DNA of 64,000 bases, taken from NCBI RefSeq assembly GCF_900112695.1, contig NZ_FOMT01000003.1, positions 434,001 through 498,000 on the forward strand, written 5' to 3'. Below are positions 1-9,219 of the stretch, piece by piece (position 1 is the first letter of the stretch; each line of letters begins with the position of its first letter). A program made the position numbers and the translations under genes. The stretch comes from Paenibacillus catalpae. GTDB taxonomy: Bacteria; Bacillota; Bacilli; Paenibacillales; Paenibacillaceae. The notes under the pieces were generated by a model. It was not told the origin of the DNA. It was given only the letters and a program-made list of their open reading frames with translations, and searched no databases.

Positions 1-272
1 AACACGGGCGTGCGTTTACCAACCTCGGACAAGAAATTGGCTTTTGTATAGGAAGATACATCATGGGTGACTTCAAAATATCCGTGAGCCCCGGCGCCTT
101 TGGCATGAACTACACGTTCAGGGACTCGTTCGCGATTGAAATGAGCAAGCTTTTCAAGAAGATGAACGTCTTGAATGAGCGTTGGACCTCGAGAGCCGGC
201 AGTCATGGAATTCTGGTTATCTCCAACTGGAGCTCCCCAACTTGTCGTTATTTGGCCATTCTTGATTTCCAA
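1..272 (-). CDS. Monofunctional heme catalase, N-terminal part (cut by window edge)
   Basis: The reverse strand encodes about 90 residues that read as the start of a clade-type heme catalase, which splits hydrogen peroxide into water and oxygen in the cytoplasm. Recognisable family segments are [56 protein letters not shown] and [14 protein letters not shown]. The active-site His is the one in [11 protein letters not shown]. The start is a TTG at 270-272, chosen because a GGAGG site (reverse strand, 280-284) lies 7 bases before it and the protein alignment begins there; no ATG fits. The rest of the gene lies left of the window. A second, unrelated peroxide enzyme (KatG) sits at the other end of the window. 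The identity is secure; the gene symbol is left open because clades cannot be told apart from 90 residues. Confidence 0.93.
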   Translation of the reverse strand, partial: MEIKNGQITTSWGAPVGDNQNSMTAGSRGPTLIQDVHLLEKLAHFNRERVPERVVHAKGAGAHGYFEVTHDVSSYTKANFLSEVGKRTPV

Positions 273-543
273 ATTAATGCCTCCAATATATTAAATTAGT
301 ACAACCTAATAGGGTGGTGTCAGAAACATCTTAATATCCATTTTGGGCATCCATCAATATGGATCTATCTATATTTGACATAGCTATCGTTTATATCTTT
401 CTTTATAAAGTCAGCGCAACAATAGGTGTGAAGCGGGTATTAACCATAGATATTAGAAAGTCCTATGACAGATATAAACAAAGGCATATTGATAGATTTA
501 AATGGGAGGAATTAAGCTATTACCATCACAAGGAGGGGATAAC

Positions 544-927
544 GTGTTTCGTATAACATGGGTTTTCGGCATTATTGTTGCATATGTCATATTGCTAACA
601 GCATGCGGAGCTAGTAAAAATGAAGAAGTTCAATCGGGATCTGGTGAAGGGTCAGAAACAATTGCGAATGAAGTCGTTATCACGGCAAAGAACTGGGAGT
701 TTGATAAAGCTGAGTATCGAATTAAAAAAGGGGAAGCCGTTAAGCTAACTTTAGAGTCGGGCTCTGGCGTACACGGCATTGCATTTGAAGACCTTGAAAT
801 CAAAGAACTTCGCTCCGGTGATTCCAAGGTTGTGACAATAAATGAGGCGGGTACGTATGAATTCTCCTGTAATATAATGTGCGGCTCAGGCCACGCCAAT
901 ATGAAGGCTAAACTGATAGTTGAATAA
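544..927 (+). CDS. CuA-type cupredoxin lipoprotein (CoxB periplasmic-domain-like)
   Basis: A 127-residue lipoprotein: a short hydrophobic signal ends in the lipobox LLTACG, followed by a low-complexity linker and one cupredoxin domain. The C-terminus carries CNIMCGSGHANM, the C-x3-C-x3-H-x2-M signature that with the upstream His in GVHGIAF forms the binuclear CuA site of cytochrome oxidase subunit II and nitrous oxide reductase. Here the domain stands alone with no second transmembrane helix, so it is probably a copper electron carrier or copper chaperone on the outer face of the membrane. The GTG start at 544 is preferred over the in-frame ATG at 502 because AAGGAGG ends a few bases before it and the signal peptide begins there. 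No oxidase genes are next to it. Confidence 0.82.
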   Translation: MFRITWVFGIIVAYVILLTACGASKNEEVQSGSGEGSETIANEVVITAKNWEFDKAEYRIKKGEAVKLTLESGSGVHGIAFEDLEIKELRSGDSKVVTINEAGTYEFSCNIMCGSGHANMKAKLIVE

Positions 928-972
928 AATAGCTGTAACTTGCTTGGAAAATAGATCAATAGTGAGGTTTAT

Positions 973-1179
973 TTGAAAATGATAACAGTGAAAGAACGGA
1001 ATGGAATGACAGAAATTCCAAACGTACAGCATGTTAAAACTATGAATAACTTTGAATATGAACTAAATAATACCTTGTCCGGGAGTGAACTATCTGAACG
1101 GTTAACCCGATTGGCCGAACTTTTAAGAAATGGAGAAAAGTATTCTTTCAACTTGCGGATAAAAGGACAAGGCATTTAA
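973..1179 (+). CDS. Small hypothetical protein (68 aa)
   Basis: A short reading frame starting with TTG at 973 (GAGG five bases upstream) or ATG at 979. It is charged and predicted mostly helical, with a Leu-rich stretch (LSERLTRLAELLRNG) followed by a short strand-like KYSFNLRIKG. The layout loosely resembles amphi-Trp-type small proteins, but no signature is strong enough to name a family. It lies 45 bases after the cupredoxin gene, on the same strand and before a clear terminator, so the two probably share a transcript. Function unknown. Confidence 0.55.
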   Translation: MKMITVKERNGMTEIPNVQHVKTMNNFEYELNNTLSGSELSERLTRLAELLRNGEKYSFNLRIKGQGI

Positions 1180-1220
1180 TATCACTAAATCCGATTTGGA
1201 TTCGGGAAAAATAATCATAA

Positions 1221-1256
1221 CAAAAAACACGCCTAATTTCAGGCGTGTTTTTTGTA
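1221..1256 (+). terminator. Rho-independent terminator after the cupredoxin/small-protein pair
   Basis: Perfect stem AAACACGCCT/AGGCGTGTTT with a 6-base loop and a run of six T. It isolates the glycan locus that follows from the genes before it. Confidence 0.9.
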
Positions 1257-1435
1257 TTTGGTGGAGCCAAAAGTATTCTGCACTTCACTTTTTTCGCCGA
1301 AAACGGCTTCCGGGAAAATCGCATAGTGCTTGCCGGTGGGTGGAAAATGGTGAAGCAGCCGAAAAAATCCCGTTGAGCACGGGGGATGCCGCGTTTATTC
1401 TTATTCTGCCAACATTAGATGAAAGGAGTGTGGAG

Positions 1436-3220
1436 ATGGGCGTTTTCTCGAAAGACAAAGATACGTTTATGGACAATGGAAAACCTGTCCGTCTGCTCTC
1501 CGGGGCGATGCATTATTTTCGGATTATTCCCGAGTATTGGCGGGACCGGCTGCTGAAGCTGAAAGCTTGCGGGCTGAATACTGTCGAAACGTATATCGCC
1601 TGGAATGTTCATGAACCAAAGGAAGGCGAGTTTCGATTCGATGGCATGGCCGACGTCTGCGCCTACATCGAGCTTGCGGGCAGCCTTGGCCTTCATGTCA
1701 TCGTTCGTCCGAGTCCGTATATTTGCGCGGAGTTTGAATTCGGCGGATTACCTGCGTGGCTGCTAGCCGATTCCGATATGCAGCTTAGATGCAGCCATCC
1801 GGCGTTTCTGCGGAAGGTCGATGCGTATTATGACACACTCATTCCACGGCTATTGCAGCTGTTGTCCACGAACGGTGGTCCGATCATCGCCGTTCAGATC
1901 GAGAACGAATACGGCAGCTATGGCAATGACGCGAAGTACCTTGATTATCTGAAGCAAGCGTTGATTACGCGTGGAGTAGATACGCTGCTCTTTACTTCCG
2001 ACGGACCGACAGACGCTCTGCTGCAAGGCGGTTCCGTCCCTGGCGTACTCGCAACGGCCAATTTCGGCTCGCATCCTACATCGTCCTTCGCCAAGTTGCA
2101 GGAGTATCAGCCGGACGGGCCGATCATGTGCATGGAGTATTGGAACGGCTGGTTCGACCATTGGGGTAAGCCGCATCATACGCGCGATGCCGCAGACGCC
2201 GCGGCTGTCCTCGAGGAGATGCTGTCGCTAGGCGCGTCGGTCAACTTCTATATGTTCCACGGCGGTACGAATTTTGGCTTTTATAACGGCGCGAATTGCC
2301 AGGAGCCGAATTTGTACGAGCCAACGATTACGAGCTACGACTACGACGCGCTGCTCGACGAGACAGGGCAGCCGACGGAGAAATATTTCGCTGCGCGTGA
2401 TGTGATCGCCCGGTACACGGAGATGGCGAATTTGCCAGAGCTGCCGGCGCTGGCGCCTAGGCAAGCCTATGGCCGCGTCGAGCTGATAGAGCAGGCGGCC
2501 TTGTTCGGACAATTAGAAGCGCTCTCCGATCCTGTTCAGGTAGTTGCGCCGCTGCCAATGGAAAAGTTCGGACAGCAGTACGGCTTTATTTTGTATTCGA
2601 CGAGAGTTTCCGGTCCAAGGCCGGAGGAGCGGCTGTTCATTCAAGAGGTTCGTGACAGGGCGCTCATCTTCGTAGACGGTGAGTACAAAGGCACGATCGA
2701 GCGGTCGCAGACGGTCCAATCGCTGCCGATTGCCATAACGCCGGGAGGCGCGAGGCTCGATATTCTAGTGGAGAACATGGGCAGGATCAACTACGGCCCT
2801 TACCTTAAAGATGCGAAGGGCATCACCGAAGGGGTGCGCCTCGGCTTCCAGTTTCTATTCGACTGGACAGTCCGGCCCTTGCCGCTTGCTGATTTGGCGA
2901 GGCTTAGCTACGACTGCCGGCAGTCGGCCTCCCAGGAGGGACCGCTCTTCTGCAGAGGAACGTTCCGCGCCGAAGCATGCGCCGATACATTCATTGACAT
3001 GCAGGGCTGGACGAAAGGCGTCGTCTTCATCAACGGGTTCAATCTTGGCCGCTATTGGGAGCGAGGGCCGCAGCGGACATTATACGTACCTGCGCCGCTC
3101 CTGCGCACCGGCGACAATGAAATCGTCATTTTCGAGCTGCACCAAACACGGGAGTCCACGGTCGTCTTGACCGATGCGCCAATACTGGATTCCCTTGCAA
3201 ACGATACGAGGAGGAATTAG
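1436..3220 (+). CDS. GH35 beta-galactosidase
   Basis: A 594-residue glycoside hydrolase of family 35, which removes terminal beta-linked galactose (often beta-1,3) with retention of configuration. The catalytic TIM barrel occupies about residues 8-330. The acid/base Glu is Glu158 in AVQIENEYGSYG and the nucleophile is Glu234 in CMEYWNGWFDHWG; the rest forms the beta-rich C-terminal domains with a jelly-roll end (VVFINGFNLGRYW). There is no signal peptide, so it works in the cytoplasm. The frame is open upstream to 1196, but AAAGGAG 9 bases before ATG 1436 and the family start favour 1436. It is the first gene of the glycan locus; its stop is 2 bases before the fucosidase start, so the two are one transcription unit. 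Confidence 0.94.
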   Translation: MGVFSKDKDTFMDNGKPVRLLSGAMHYFRIIPEYWRDRLLKLKACGLNTVETYIAWNVHEPKEGEFRFDGMADVCAYIELAGSLGLHVIVRPSPYICAEFEFGGLPAWLLADSDMQLRCSHPAFLRKVDAYYDTLIPRLLQLLSTNGGPIIAVQIENEYGSYGNDAKYLDYLKQALITRGVDTLLFTSDGPTDALLQGGSVPGVLATANFGSHPTSSFAKLQEYQPDGPIMCMEYWNGWFDHWGKPHHTRDAADAAAVLEEMLSLGASVNFYMFHGGTNFGFYNGANCQEPNLYEPTITSYDYDALLDETGQPTEKYFAARDVIARYTEMANLPELPALAPRQAYGRVELIEQAALFGQLEALSDPVQVVAPLPMEKFGQQYGFILYSTRVSGPRPEERLFIQEVRDRALIFVDGEYKGTIERSQTVQSLPIAITPGGARLDILVENMGRINYGPYLKDAKGITEGVRLGFQFLFDWTVRPLPLADLARLSYDCRQSASQEGPLFCRGTFRAEACADTFIDMQGWTKGVVFINGFNLGRYWERGPQRTLYVPAPLLRTGDNEIVIFELHQTRESTVVLTDAPILDSLANDTRRN

Positions 3221-3222
3221 CA

Positions 3223-4614
3223 ATGAGCGAAGAGATGAAAGAAGCTGTACACGAGGTAGAGAACGGAGTCCACAATTACAGCAGTGAAACCGATTGGGTG
3301 AAGCCGGAGAACCCGGTGACGCTGGAACGGCTGGAATGGTTCAAGGATCAGAAGCTGGCTTTGATGATGCACTGGGGGCCATATTCTCAGATCGGCATGG
3401 TTGAATCGTGGATTCTGAGCGACGAGGACGGCGACTGGGCCAGAAACGACGTTGATTGGACGAATGATTATGAAGAAATGAAACGTGAATATTTCGATCT
3501 GGGCAAGACGTTTAATCCGATCCGCTTCGAGCCGGAGAAATGGGCGGAAGCGGCGGCTGAAGGCGGCTTCAAATATCTAATCTTTACGACCAAGCACCAT
3601 GATGGCTTCTGTATGTGGGATACAAAAACGACGGATTACCGCATCACCGGAAGCGAGACACCATTCCATACGCACCGTTATGCTGACATATGCAAAAACC
3701 TCTTCGACGCGTTCCGTGACAAGGGACTAGCGATTTCTGCTTACTTCTCCAAAGCGGACTGGCACACGCCGACTTATTGGGCGCCAGACACAGAACGCGG
3801 CACGCATACGTGGCGTGGACCGTCGTACAATCCGAAGGAGAATCCGGAGCTGTGGGAGAAATTCGTGTCATTCACGCATGAACAAATTATGGAGCTGCTG
3901 ACCAACTACGGCCGAATCGATATTTTATGGCTTGATGCCGGTTGGGTAAGAGAAGGCGGCCGAGTCAGCCAGGACATCCGTCTCGGCGAAGTCGTAGAGC
4001 GCGCACGTCAGACGCAGCCGTGGCTGCTCTCGGCCGACCGCACCGTCGGCGGCCCATACGAGAATTACGTCACGCCGGAGCAGACCATTCCAGAGCGTCC
4101 ACTGAACGTACCGTGGGAGAGCTGTATTACGCTCGGAACTTCGTTCTCCTTCGGGTTCGATGACCGCTATAAATCCGCGCGGCAATTGGTAAACATCTTG
4201 ATGGAGGTCGTCGCCAAGGGCGGCAATCTGGCCTTGAACGTTGGCCCGCAGCCGGACGGCAGATTGCCGAAGGGCGCACTCAGAAGCATGAAAGAGCTCG
4301 GCGCCTGGATGAAGGTGCATGGCGAAGCCGTGTACGGCACTCGCATTTGCGCACCGTACTTCACAGGTGAGTGCGCCTTCACGCGCAAAGGCGAGACGGT
4401 CTACTGCACGTACTTGTACGCAAGCGAGGATACGCCGGTTAATGCGACGATTTCCGTTCCGTACTCGGATGAGGTTTCGAAGGTCGAGCTAGTTGGCACT
4501 GATGAGCCTGTTGCGTTCACGCGCAGCGGCGAGGGAATGAACTTGCGGCTTCCGGCGAGTCAATTGAAAGGTGGCAAAGCGCCGATTGCGCATGTGTTCC
4601 GCTTGCTTCCTTAA
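3223..4614 (+). CDS. GH29 alpha-L-fucosidase (first copy)
   Basis: A 463-residue family 29 glycosidase that removes alpha-linked fucose. The barrel carries typical segments: LALMMHWGPYS near residue 48, FTTKHHDGFCMWD near 125, and DILWLDAGW, where Asp238 is the expected nucleophile. A short beta-sandwich follows the barrel. There is no signal sequence, so the substrate must be imported. GAGGAGGAATTAGCA provides the ribosome site, and the gene follows GH35 after 2 bases. The acid/base residue is poorly conserved in GH29 and cannot be assigned by eye, so linkage preference (alpha-1,2 against alpha-1,3/4) is open. It differs strongly from the second GH29 at 17368 and is not a recent duplicate. 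Confidence 0.92.
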   Translation: MSEEMKEAVHEVENGVHNYSSETDWVKPENPVTLERLEWFKDQKLALMMHWGPYSQIGMVESWILSDEDGDWARNDVDWTNDYEEMKREYFDLGKTFNPIRFEPEKWAEAAAEGGFKYLIFTTKHHDGFCMWDTKTTDYRITGSETPFHTHRYADICKNLFDAFRDKGLAISAYFSKADWHTPTYWAPDTERGTHTWRGPSYNPKENPELWEKFVSFTHEQIMELLTNYGRIDILWLDAGWVREGGRVSQDIRLGEVVERARQTQPWLLSADRTVGGPYENYVTPEQTIPERPLNVPWESCITLGTSFSFGFDDRYKSARQLVNILMEVVAKGGNLALNVGPQPDGRLPKGALRSMKELGAWMKVHGEAVYGTRICAPYFTGECAFTRKGETVYCTYLYASEDTPVNATISVPYSDEVSKVELVGTDEPVAFTRSGEGMNLRLPASQLKGGKAPIAHVFRLLP

Positions 4615-4722
4615 GATAGGAACAGCGATGGTAGAGTGGCTGACGCATATCGTGTAAAATTAATTTTTTAAAGCTATCATGACAGGTAGCTCCGACAAAT
4701 GGCGGGCGAGGGGAGGGATAAC

Positions 4723-6945
4723 ATGAATAGCAGTTGGTTTCGTAAATTACTTCTATCGTATCTTCCCGTGTTCGTTGTGGTCGTTACGATCCTGTTCGTC
4801 GTGTTCTTCCAATCGCTGAGCGAGCAGAATCGTAAGCAAGCGGTTAAAGCCAATGAGTTCTTGGCGGAGCAAGCCATAAGGATTACGGACAATTCCCTGA
4901 AGGCGCTCGATTATCAAATTTTGCGCGCTACGCTGTCATCCAGCGAACTGAAGCGATTCTTTGGGACGAACAGCAACGATGTATACGGCAGTATCCAGGC
5001 AAATAAGCTGATGGATGACTGGAAGCTGAATTACGCTATTATCGACTCGGCCTATTTGATTCGCTTGAAGGATCAGTTTATCCTGGGCGACGGATCGGCG
5101 CAGCAGTCGAAGTTTCTGGATCAATCGTTCATTCAGCCCTATATTGAGCAGCGCGTGCCGCTTGGCGAATGGTCGGGAAAAAGGAGCTTCAAGCCATACA
5201 CAACGTCGGTGCCATCTGATGTCATCACGTACGTACAGGGGTACCCACAGTTTTCGACGGTGAAGCAAGGGTTCGTCGTCGTCAACGTCAGCTTGGCGAA
5301 GCTGAAGCAGACGATTGCGCCGATGTACAATCCGAATGTGACCTTCGTTCAGTTCAACGACAGCCAAGGAGGCATACTGATGAACGATGGCGACAAGCTG
5401 CTTAACAAACGAGGTATTCTGGGCAATTACGTCTCCACGTATACTGGCTGGAAAGCTGAAAGCGGTCTGGCAAGCGGCACACTGTCCGAGATTGCGCTAG
5501 ACTTCTACAGCGCTTGGGTCATTATCGCGTTTGCCGTCGTACTGCTTGGCGTCATTTGGGTCGTTCATATTACGCGCCGCAATTACAAGCCGGTCAGCCA
5601 GCTCGTATCACTAATCCGGACGAGTGCGTTAATTAAGCCTGATACCGACATGGGTTTGCCCAGCAGCAACGAGTTCGGCTTCATCCAAGGTGCGCTGGAG
5701 CAGCTGATGGAGGAAACGACAAAGACGCGGCAGAAGAACAAGGAAACGATTATTTTGCAGAAGAAACACCGGTTCCAAGAGGTGGTCGAGGGGGCTGTCC
5801 CGATTCGCGAGACGGAGTGGCAGACGGATCTGCTCGCTTTTCACATCCAGCCAGCGGGCACTTTGGCCTTCATGCTGGAGCTGGAAATCGACCGTTATGC
5901 ACAGTTTATCAAGCGCTACCAGCACCAGGATCAATCGATGCTCAAATTCGTTGTCTCCAGCGTCACGCAGGAAATCGCTACGATGAGCGGCGCTTCGGTG
6001 TGGGCGGAATGGATTGCGGACCGCAGGATGTCTGCAATTGTTTGGGTGCCTGACGACTCGGAGGGCGCGGCGTTAAGCGTGTTGATCGGGGAGCAGATCG
6101 TGGAGTGGGTGCGCGGCAATTTGAGCTTCTCCGTCACGATCGGCGTGCACGGCATGGCGTGCAATCTCGAGGAAATAAGACGATCGCACGAAATCGCGCG
6201 TGACCTGCTGCATTACAAAGCCGTGCTCGGGATGGGGCGGTTGCTTGACGCAGCGGAGCTGGAAAGAGCGAAGTTCCGCTCCCATGATTTTTTCGGCACC
6301 ATTCAAGCGCTGGCGCAGGCGATTCGGCTTGCCGAGGGTGGATGGCGGAAGCCGATGGACGAGCTGTTCAGCCAGATGACGGATGCTGTCTCATCGCGTA
6401 AGGAAATCGAGAGCTTTATGCAGTTTCTCCACCAGCAGCTGAAACGGATGTTTATGGAGCTGCCCAAAGATTATCGCAATGTGTGGAAAGATACTAGCAC
6501 GGAATTGCTGGAGCTGCTGGCCGATTGGGAGACGTTGGACGAATTGAAGCAGGGCTGCACGCTCATCTTCGAGGCGGCGGCCGCCAAGCTGACGGTCTTG
6601 AAAGATTCGCAGCGTACGCGGGCCGTTATCGGGGATATCCGGTCGTACATTGAAGATAATTATCCAAATCCGGAGCTGTCGCTCGATCATTTGAGCGATA
6701 AGTTCGCCATCAGCGCGAAGAACATCAGTAAGCTGTTTAAGGAGGAATCCGGCTGCAACTTCGTCGATTTCCTAATTGGGCTGCGGATGGACAAAGCGAA
6801 GCTGCTACTGCTGTCGACGGATCAGTCACTCCAGGAAATCAGCGGGGAAGTCGGTTATTTTAATTATAATTCCTTTAATCGTGCATTTAAGAACGTAGCA
6901 GGCATGTCACCAAGCGATTATCGCAAACAGCAGGCGGTACGGTAA
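4723..6945 (+). CDS. Membrane-bound AraC-family regulator of the glycan locus
   Basis: A 740-residue one-component sensor: a first transmembrane helix at about residues 9-30, an extracytoplasmic sensing region to about 260, a second helix (WVIIAFAVVLLGVIWVVHI) at about 265-285, a HAMP-like linker, a cytoplasmic middle domain, and an AraC double helix-turn-helix in the last 100 residues (LSLDHLSDKFAISAKNISKL; LQEISGEVGYFNYNSFNRAF). Such proteins in Paenibacillus sense saccharides outside the cell or through the binding protein and activate neighbouring LplABC-type transporters. The start is ATG 4723 after GGGGAGGG; the upstream in-frame ATG at 4699 lacks a ribosome site. It lies between the fucosidase and the transporter and is closed by a strong terminator. 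Confidence 0.9.
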   Translation: MNSSWFRKLLLSYLPVFVVVVTILFVVFFQSLSEQNRKQAVKANEFLAEQAIRITDNSLKALDYQILRATLSSSELKRFFGTNSNDVYGSIQANKLMDDWKLNYAIIDSAYLIRLKDQFILGDGSAQQSKFLDQSFIQPYIEQRVPLGEWSGKRSFKPYTTSVPSDVITYVQGYPQFSTVKQGFVVVNVSLAKLKQTIAPMYNPNVTFVQFNDSQGGILMNDGDKLLNKRGILGNYVSTYTGWKAESGLASGTLSEIALDFYSAWVIIAFAVVLLGVIWVVHITRRNYKPVSQLVSLIRTSALIKPDTDMGLPSSNEFGFIQGALEQLMEETTKTRQKNKETIILQKKHRFQEVVEGAVPIRETEWQTDLLAFHIQPAGTLAFMLELEIDRYAQFIKRYQHQDQSMLKFVVSSVTQEIATMSGASVWAEWIADRRMSAIVWVPDDSEGAALSVLIGEQIVEWVRGNLSFSVTIGVHGMACNLEEIRRSHEIARDLLHYKAVLGMGRLLDAAELERAKFRSHDFFGTIQALAQAIRLAEGGWRKPMDELFSQMTDAVSSRKEIESFMQFLHQQLKRMFMELPKDYRNVWKDTSTELLELLADWETLDELKQGCTLIFEAAAAKLTVLKDSQRTRAVIGDIRSYIEDNYPNPELSLDHLSDKFAISAKNISKLFKEESGCNFVDFLIGLRMDKAKLLLLSTDQSLQEISGEVGYFNYNSFNRAFKNVAGMSPSDYRKQQAVR

Positions 6946-6952
6946 ATGGATT

Positions 6953-6998
6953 AAACCTTGAGTCTGCCGAAGTTGTCGGCAGACTCAAGGTTTTTTTG
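6953..6998 (+). terminator. Strong terminator after the AraC regulator
   Basis: A 17-base perfect stem (arms beginning AACCTTGAGTCTGCCGA) with a 5-base loop and seven T. It splits the locus into an enzyme/regulator unit and a transporter/enzyme unit. Confidence 0.93.
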
Positions 6999-7247
6999 TT
7001 TGTTGCCCGACTGGACCAGCGAAAATCATGCATTGTAGAAAAATGTGGAGCCCGCATTTTTCACCGCCCACTATGCGCCAGGACAGCGCTCCGACGAAAA
7101 TTGCATGCTCGCAGAATCTTACGAATTGCCGCTTCTTGAGGCGGCGGGCTAGAATCAGGCTATCGAACCGAGCGGGGCTTGGCAGGAAACATAATGCGGC
7201 CCGTCGCTTCGGATCATAAACGGATTCTGATAGAAGGAGTAATGCGG
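6999..7247 (+). promoter_or_regulatory. Probable control region of the transporter operon, with an 8-bp dyad
   Basis: A non-coding stretch of about 250 bases between the terminator and the first permease. At 7038-7062 an inverted repeat GAAAAATG/CATTTTTC is separated by 9 bases; it is a candidate binding site for the AraC regulator just upstream, though a weak RNA hairpin is also possible. A modest promoter match, TTGCCG (7126) and TAGAAT (7150) with 18 bases between, lies downstream. No cre match was found. Assignment is inference from position. Confidence 0.4.
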
Positions 7248-8156
7248 ATGGTTCAAACCACATGGATGAGAATGAAGCGAAGTTGGGAGCTGTATCTCCT
7301 TGTCCTTCTGCCGGTGCTGTATCTAATCATATTTCAGTACATTCCGATGTTCGGGGTAATTATCGCCTTCAAAGATTTCAATATCATCAAAGGCATCTTG
7401 GGTAGCCCGTGGGTAGGCTTCAAACATTTTACCGACCTGTTCCAATCGCCGAACTTCCCGCTGTTAATTAAGAATACATTGCTGATCAGCCTGTATTCCT
7501 TGCTGGCGGGCTTCCCGATTCCGATTTTCCTGGCGCTGGCGTTAAACGAAATCCGGACGGGCTTCTTCAAGAAATCCGTACAGATGATCACGTATGCCCC
7601 CCATTTCATTTCGACCGTCGTTATGGTGTCGATCATTATCTTGATGCTTTCGCCACATGTTGGCGTAGTGGATCGGTTGTTCACGTTCTTCGGCTGGTCG
7701 GACACGAACTTCATGGGCGAGCCGAAATTGTTCAAATCGATTTACGTGTGGTCTGGTGTGTGGCAAGAAATGGGATACGCTTCTATTATCTATATCGCTG
7801 CTTTAGCCGGCGTCGATCCTTCGCTCTACGAAGCGGCGCGCATGGACGGAGCGTCCCGAATTAAGAAAATTCTCCATATCGATTTACCTTCCTTGCTTCC
7901 AATTGCCATTACCATGCTGATCCTGAGTTTGGGCAGCGTGATGGGGGTCGGCTTTGAGAAAATCTACTTGATGCAAAATTCGCTCAACGTGAGCACGTCA
8001 GAGGTTATTTCTACCTATGTCTATAAGGTCGGTCTCCTCGGCGCCAACTTCAGCTTCTCTTCTGCGGTGGGATTGTTCAATTCCATTATCAATTTGGTGC
8101 TTCTCGTCAGCGTTAATGCTATTGCTCGTAAAGTTTCAGAAAATAGTCTGTGGTAG
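7248..8156 (+). CDS. ABC transporter permease, LplB/YteP type
   Basis: A 302-residue inner-membrane permease with six predicted helices and the EAA loop EAARMDGASRIKKILHIDLP near residue 200, where the ATPase docks. It matches the LplB-like class of carbohydrate uptake permeases whose partners are LplC-like permeases and large binding lipoproteins. ATG 7248 is chosen because AAGGAG lies 8 bases upstream; the in-frame ATGs at 7179 and 7242 have poor spacing. No ATPase gene is present in the locus, as is usual for this class, which generally borrows a shared MsmX-type ATPase encoded elsewhere. It heads the transporter operon and is followed after 14 bases by the second permease. Confidence 0.93.
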   Translation: MVQTTWMRMKRSWELYLLVLLPVLYLIIFQYIPMFGVIIAFKDFNIIKGILGSPWVGFKHFTDLFQSPNFPLLIKNTLLISLYSLLAGFPIPIFLALALNEIRTGFFKKSVQMITYAPHFISTVVMVSIIILMLSPHVGVVDRLFTFFGWSDTNFMGEPKLFKSIYVWSGVWQEMGYASIIYIAALAGVDPSLYEAARMDGASRIKKILHIDLPSLLPIAITMLILSLGSVMGVGFEKIYLMQNSLNVSTSEVISTYVYKVGLLGANFSFSSAVGLFNSIINLVLLVSVNAIARKVSENSLW

Positions 8157-8170
8157 AAAGGCGGCCGTCT

Positions 8171-9070
8171 ATGTTGACCAAATCAAAAATCCGGGAACCG
8201 TTCGGCGACCGCGTCTTGCTCGTCACGATTTATGTTCTACTCGGCGCACTTACGCTGACGGTGCTTTACCCGCTGCTTTATATTCTCAGCTCGTCCCTCA
8301 GCTCTCCTAACGCCGTGGTATCTGGGCAAGTATGGCTGTATCCGGTAGAGTTCTCGCTCAAAGCTTATAAGTCGATTTTCCAAAGCTCGCAGTTAATGCT
8401 CGGTTACTATAATAGTATCGTTTACACGGTTGTTGGTACTTTCATCAACGTTTCGTTTACCGTATTGATGGCCTTCCCGCTGTCGCAGCGTATGATGGCA
8501 GGCCGCAAGTACATCATGATTCTGATGATGATCACGATGTTCTTCAGCGGTGGACTTATTCCAACCTATTTGTTGGTGAAAAATTTGCATCTGCTTGATA
8601 CACGCTGGGCGTTGTGGCTTCCAAGCGCATTCTCGGTCTTCCAGGTCATTATCGCCAGAACCTTCTTCATGTCGTCGATTCCGACTGAATTGCAAGAGGC
8701 TGCGCAAATGGACGGCTGTCGGGATACGCGATATCTATGGAGCATTGTGCTGCCGCTGTCGAAGCCCATTCTCGCGGTTATGACATTGATGTACGCGGTA
8801 GGACATTGGAATGCTTACTTCGATGCCCTCATTTACTTGAGATCCGAGCATCTGTTCCCGCTGCAATATGTTCTTCGAAATATGTTGATTCTGAACGCAG
8901 CCGATCCGGAGATGTTAGCGAATACGGCTCAGAAGCTGCGGGATCAAGGCTTCGAGCAAGTGCTGAAATACGCGCTGATCGTCGTAGCTTGCGTACCTGT
9001 GCTCATTATGTACCCTTTTGTGCAAAAGCATTTCGTGAAAGGCGTCATGATCGGTTCCCTGAAAGGCTGA
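8171..9070 (+). CDS. ABC transporter permease, LplC/YtcP type
   Basis: A 299-residue partner permease with six predicted helices and the EAA loop EAAQMDGCRDTRYLWSIVLP near residue 185. It pairs with the permease just upstream to form the membrane channel for an oligosaccharide. The start ATG 8171 follows GAAAGGCGG; the earlier in-frame ATG at 8150 overlaps the previous gene and lacks a site. The C-terminus ends VKGVMIGSLKG, typical of this subfamily. Confidence 0.93.
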   Translation: MLTKSKIREPFGDRVLLVTIYVLLGALTLTVLYPLLYILSSSLSSPNAVVSGQVWLYPVEFSLKAYKSIFQSSQLMLGYYNSIVYTVVGTFINVSFTVLMAFPLSQRMMAGRKYIMILMMITMFFSGGLIPTYLLVKNLHLLDTRWALWLPSAFSVFQVIIARTFFMSSIPTELQEAAQMDGCRDTRYLWSIVLPLSKPILAVMTLMYAVGHWNAYFDALIYLRSEHLFPLQYVLRNMLILNAADPEMLANTAQKLRDQGFEQVLKYALIVVACVPVLIMYPFVQKHFVKGVMIGSLKG

Positions 9071-9219
9071 TTTATGATGGAGGTTAATCTCGTAAATTCT
9101 AGGTGGAGGTGAGGCGGCAGGCGATTTAGCGCATTAACGGGACATGGCAGGGGGAGTCGTCCAAGCTGACGTTTGGGTGGCACAAGAGAACTTATACATT
9201 CCAAGGAGGAATCAATGCT

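Noticed and set aside
63..299. Plus-strand open frame of 78 codons at the left edge
   Set aside because: It is the antisense shadow of the catalase N-terminus, which reads convincingly on the minus strand.
359..556. 65-codon plus-strand frame before the cupredoxin gene
   Set aside because: No ribosome site, no family resemblance, and it overlaps the ribosome site and start of the lipoprotein gene.
1196..1435. In-frame extension of the GH35 gene upstream of its start
   Set aside because: It would run through a perfect terminator, lacks a ribosome site, and adds residues absent from the family.
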